A stretch of 15,867 nucleotides of DNA from an uncultured Collinsella sp. (lineage in GTDB: Bacteria; Actinomycetota; Coriobacteriia; Coriobacteriales; Coriobacteriaceae): positions 1 through 15,867 of the forward strand of contig UQUX01000034.1 in the NCBI GenBank assembly GCA_900544425.1, written 5' to 3'. The position numbers and the translations under genes were made by a program. Each line of letters opens with the position of its first letter. Position 1 is the first letter of the stretch. Positions 14,729-15,867 of the stretch are shown piece after piece. The notes below the pieces were generated by a model that saw only the letters and a program-made list of their open reading frames with translations, was not told where the DNA came from and did not search any database.

Positions 14729-15463
14729 CTACCTTCCCGCCGCCTTCAGCTTCAGCAGCAGGTCGCCCAGCTCGGGGCACTTGCTAGAAAGGCGCGTCTG
14801 AGCTCGCTCGCCCATCCCCCACCGCTGGCGGACTTCCTGGGCGCGCGGGCTCACGCGGTAGTCCCCGTCCATCACCTGCTTGAGCAGCTTGGCGGTCACG
14901 CGCGCATCGGCAAGGGCGCTGTGGGCGTGACCCGTCGACTCGTCGAACTCGATGCCAAACCACGTCGCCGCGTCACTCAAAGAGACGCACCCGTGGCTGC
15001 CCACGTCCATGATCGAGGTGTAAAACGCCTGCAGGTCGGCCCAATCCGTAGGAAATGTGGAAAGATCGATGTGCTTTGCCTGGCACTCGGTCAAAAGCTG
15101 TCGACGGTCCGCCCCGCTCCAGCAAACTACCTGTGCGGAGTAGCGACCGATCCAATCGCTGAGCCTTTTGATTACCATGTAGAGCGGATCGGCCATCGCA
15201 GTGTCCACGGCCGATATCCCCGTAAGCTCGCGGACGGAAAACGCAACGCCTTCGGTAAATTCCGTCTGCACAAACTGCGAGAACTCGCCCATAACGTTGC
15301 CGTGGTAATCGAGCTTGACGGCGCCGACCTCGATAATCTCATTACGCAGCCCACGTCGCTGGCGCTGCTTTGGCACCGGCGCAAACTCAAAGTCCAGCAC
15401 AATCTGGCGCGCAAAGTTCGTCGTATCGATAGCCGAGATACACGGCGTCTTTTCAGCTGACAC
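14729..15463 (-). CDS. DEDDh-family 3'-5' exonuclease (RNase T / DnaQ fold)
   Basis: 244 residues with a complete DEDDh catalytic set: VLDFEFAP (D24, E26), WSGADRRQLL (D119) and HAHSALADARVT (H181, D186, the H-x4-D spacing of the family). The region around NEIIEVGAVKLD fits the second strand of the fold. These enzymes trim single-stranded DNA or RNA 3' ends with two metal ions; length and sequence resemble the stand-alone KapD/ERI1-like branch more than DNA polymerase proofreading subunits, though this is only an impression. The start is GTG at 15461-15463 with AAAGG 8 bases upstream. It is the first gene of a short minus-strand set, followed by the frameshifted small gene after 4 bases and then the 787-residue gene. 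Whether it is a defence component or a housekeeping exonuclease that happens to be upstream is open. Confidence 0.88.
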   Translation of the reverse strand: MSAEKTPCISAIDTTNFARQIVLDFEFAPVPKQRQRRGLRNEIIEVGAVKLDYHGNVMGEFSQFVQTEFTEGVAFSVRELTGISAVDTAMADPLYMVIKRLSDWIGRYSAQVVCWSGADRRQLLTECQAKHIDLSTFPTDWADLQAFYTSIMDVGSHGCVSLSDAATWFGIEFDESTGHAHSALADARVTAKLLKQVMDGDYRVSPRAQEVRQRWGMGERAQTRLSSKCPELGDLLLKLKAAGR

Positions 15464-15599
15464 GGTTAGGGCCTTTCTCCGTTGCTTGCCGCTTGTTACA
15501 TAAGCGGCTACATTGCCGTAAGGTTAGGCGCTCGTGCGGACATGAAATCGGAGCGCAATGCCACGCGCGCCAGGCACACGCCATGCAGACGGCCCCAAG
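15464..15599 (-). promoter_or_regulatory. Upstream region of the exonuclease gene with two inverted repeats
   Basis: GCCGCTT/AAGCGGC (15488-15494 and 15502-15508) is a perfect 7-bp repeat with a 7-base loop. It overlaps a minus-strand -10-like TATGTA (15497-15502) lying 33 bases before the GTG start, so it could be an operator over the promoter or a leader hairpin. GCGCTC/GAGCGC (15528-15533 and 15551-15556) lies further upstream. No good -35 is seen. Confidence 0.4.
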
Positions 15600-15643
15600 A
15601 GAGTCGCCCGCTCTATTCAAATGCATGAAAAAGACGATATGAG

Positions 15644-15746
15644 AAAGCCATTGGGGTCGCCTCCCCCGCGGCGCAGCTTCTTTCCGCGGGCTCGGGGTGC
15701 CACAATGGGCTTTGAGTATCGGCCCGTGCGGTAGCCCTTACCGCAC
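15644..15746 (+). ncRNA. Candidate IS110 bridge RNA region
   Basis: Directly upstream of the transposase start, three nested or adjacent stems can be drawn. AAAGCCATTG (15644-15653) pairs with CAATGGGCTTT (15703-15713) with one bulge and encloses CCCGCGG/CCGCGGG (15665-15671 and 15684-15690, 12-base loop); then GTGCGGTA/TACCGCAC (15726-15733 and 15739-15746, 5-base loop) follows. In IS110-group elements the bridge (seek) RNA that guides target and donor choice lies in this left-end non-coding region. A weak -10-like GATATG (15636-15641) sits just before the first stem. RNA ends and guide loops are not determined. Confidence 0.5.
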
Positions 15747-15766
15747 CTGCGGGGAGGAGGCTTCCC

Positions 15767-15867
15767 ATGCCCCATGTTACCTCCATCGGCCTGGACGTCC
15801 ACGCGCGATCGGTCGCCGCGGCGGCGTTCAACCCCTTCACCGGCGAGGTGGTGCACCGCGACTTCGG
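15767..15867 (+). CDS. IS110-family DEDD transposase (N-terminus only)
   Basis: 33 codons are visible before the right edge. The start reads MPHVTSIGLDVHARSVAAAA, with the IGLDVH motif that carries the first catalytic Asp (D10) of the RuvC-like DEDD domain, followed by a typical strand (FNPFTGEVVHRDF). The ATG at 15767-15769 has GGAGGAGG just upstream. Family members are usually about 300-450 residues with a C-terminal Tnp domain containing an active Ser. They act as recombinases guided by a bridge RNA. Nothing can be said about whether the rest is intact. Confidence 0.88.
   Translation, partial: MPHVTSIGLDVHARSVAAAAFNPFTGEVVHRDF

Larger units (their letters stand above)
15600..15867 (+). 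mobile_element. IS110-family insertion sequence, left end (exact boundary not visible)
   Basis: The start of an IS110-type transposase gene and a structured non-coding stretch before it are seen; the element runs off the right edge. IS110 elements lack clear terminal inverted repeats and often make no target duplication, so the left boundary cannot be fixed from one end. 15600 is a rough guess between the exonuclease upstream region and the first RNA-like structure at 15644. Confidence 0.7.

Noticed and set aside
14717..15460. Plus-strand frame of 247 codons opposite the exonuclease gene
   Set aside because: The minus strand carries a complete DEDDh residue set; the plus-strand translation shows no recognisable motif.
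15603..15661. Short GTCGCC match between the IS flank (15603-15608) and the putative bridge-RNA region (15656-15661), as a possible target guide
   Set aside because: Six bases in GC-rich DNA is easily chance, and the element boundary is not known, so the match cannot be placed relative to a target core.
15613..15856. Minus-strand frames across the IS110 left end
   Set aside because: They cross the structured non-coding region and the transposase start and show no motif.
1..15867. tRNA, rRNA and CRISPR arrays
   Set aside because: I saw no cloverleaf-like gene with conserved arms, no rRNA-like stretch and no regularly spaced direct repeats.

Overview
The window looks like a chromosomal piece of a high-G+C gut actinobacterium of the class Coriobacteriia, with Collinsella or a close relative as my best guess. 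The reasons are the G/C-rich third codon positions, the anaerobic Yge/Hyu purine-catabolism genes and an IS110-family element. This assignment is inferred from gene content and style, not from a marker gene.

Region 1 (1-6876, minus strand) is a tight catabolic operon. In transcription order it runs ygeX (2,3-diaminopropionate ammonia-lyase), ygeY (M20-type amidohydrolase), ygeW (knotted carbamoyltransferase), arcC/yqeA-like carbamate kinase, mocA/ygfJ-like molybdopterin cytidylyltransferase, then hyuA-like hydantoinase, which runs off the left edge. This is a rearranged version of the E. coli ygeW-ygeX-ygeY-hyuA-yqeA-ygfJ locus, linked to anaerobic purine and uric-acid breakdown in gut bacteria. 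The usual remaining members (xdhD, ygfK, ssnA) would be expected past the left edge. The proposed division of labour is: MocA matures a molybdenum hydroxylase; hydantoinase and YgeY open and trim ring-derived amides; YgeW and carbamate kinase recover ATP from a carbamoyl group; YgeX turns diaminopropionate into pyruvate and ammonia. Each long gap inside the operon (after ygeX, ygeY and arcC) holds a hairpin.

Region 2 (6877-7807) is a divergent control region with repeated AAC/GTT dyads and a gene for a YheO/DauR-type PAS plus helix-turn-helix regulator. That regulator is the likely controller of the catabolic operon.

Region 3 (7808-9410, plus strand) holds two unrecognised genes: a Pro/Ala/Thr-rich, single-membrane-segment acidic protein with a perfect TATAAT box and its own terminator, and a 97-residue protein that may be translated from a leaderless or nearly leaderless message.

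Region 4 (9415-15463, minus strand) is an accessory block whose composition looks less G+C-rich than region 1. It holds a DEDDh 3'-5' exonuclease gene, a short gene broken by a -1 frameshift, an unrecognised 787-residue protein with paired-histidine motifs and a 90-residue Gly/Ala-rich hydrophobic stretch, and a GmrSD-type DUF262/DUF1524 nuclease. A 452-base gap rich in dyads separates the last two. I read this block as a candidate defence island; the exonuclease/small/787-residue set is its most novel part.

Region 5 (about 15600-15867) is the left end of an IS110-family element: the first 33 codons of the DEDD transposase, preceded by a strongly structured non-coding stretch placed where the IS110 group encodes its bridge RNA.
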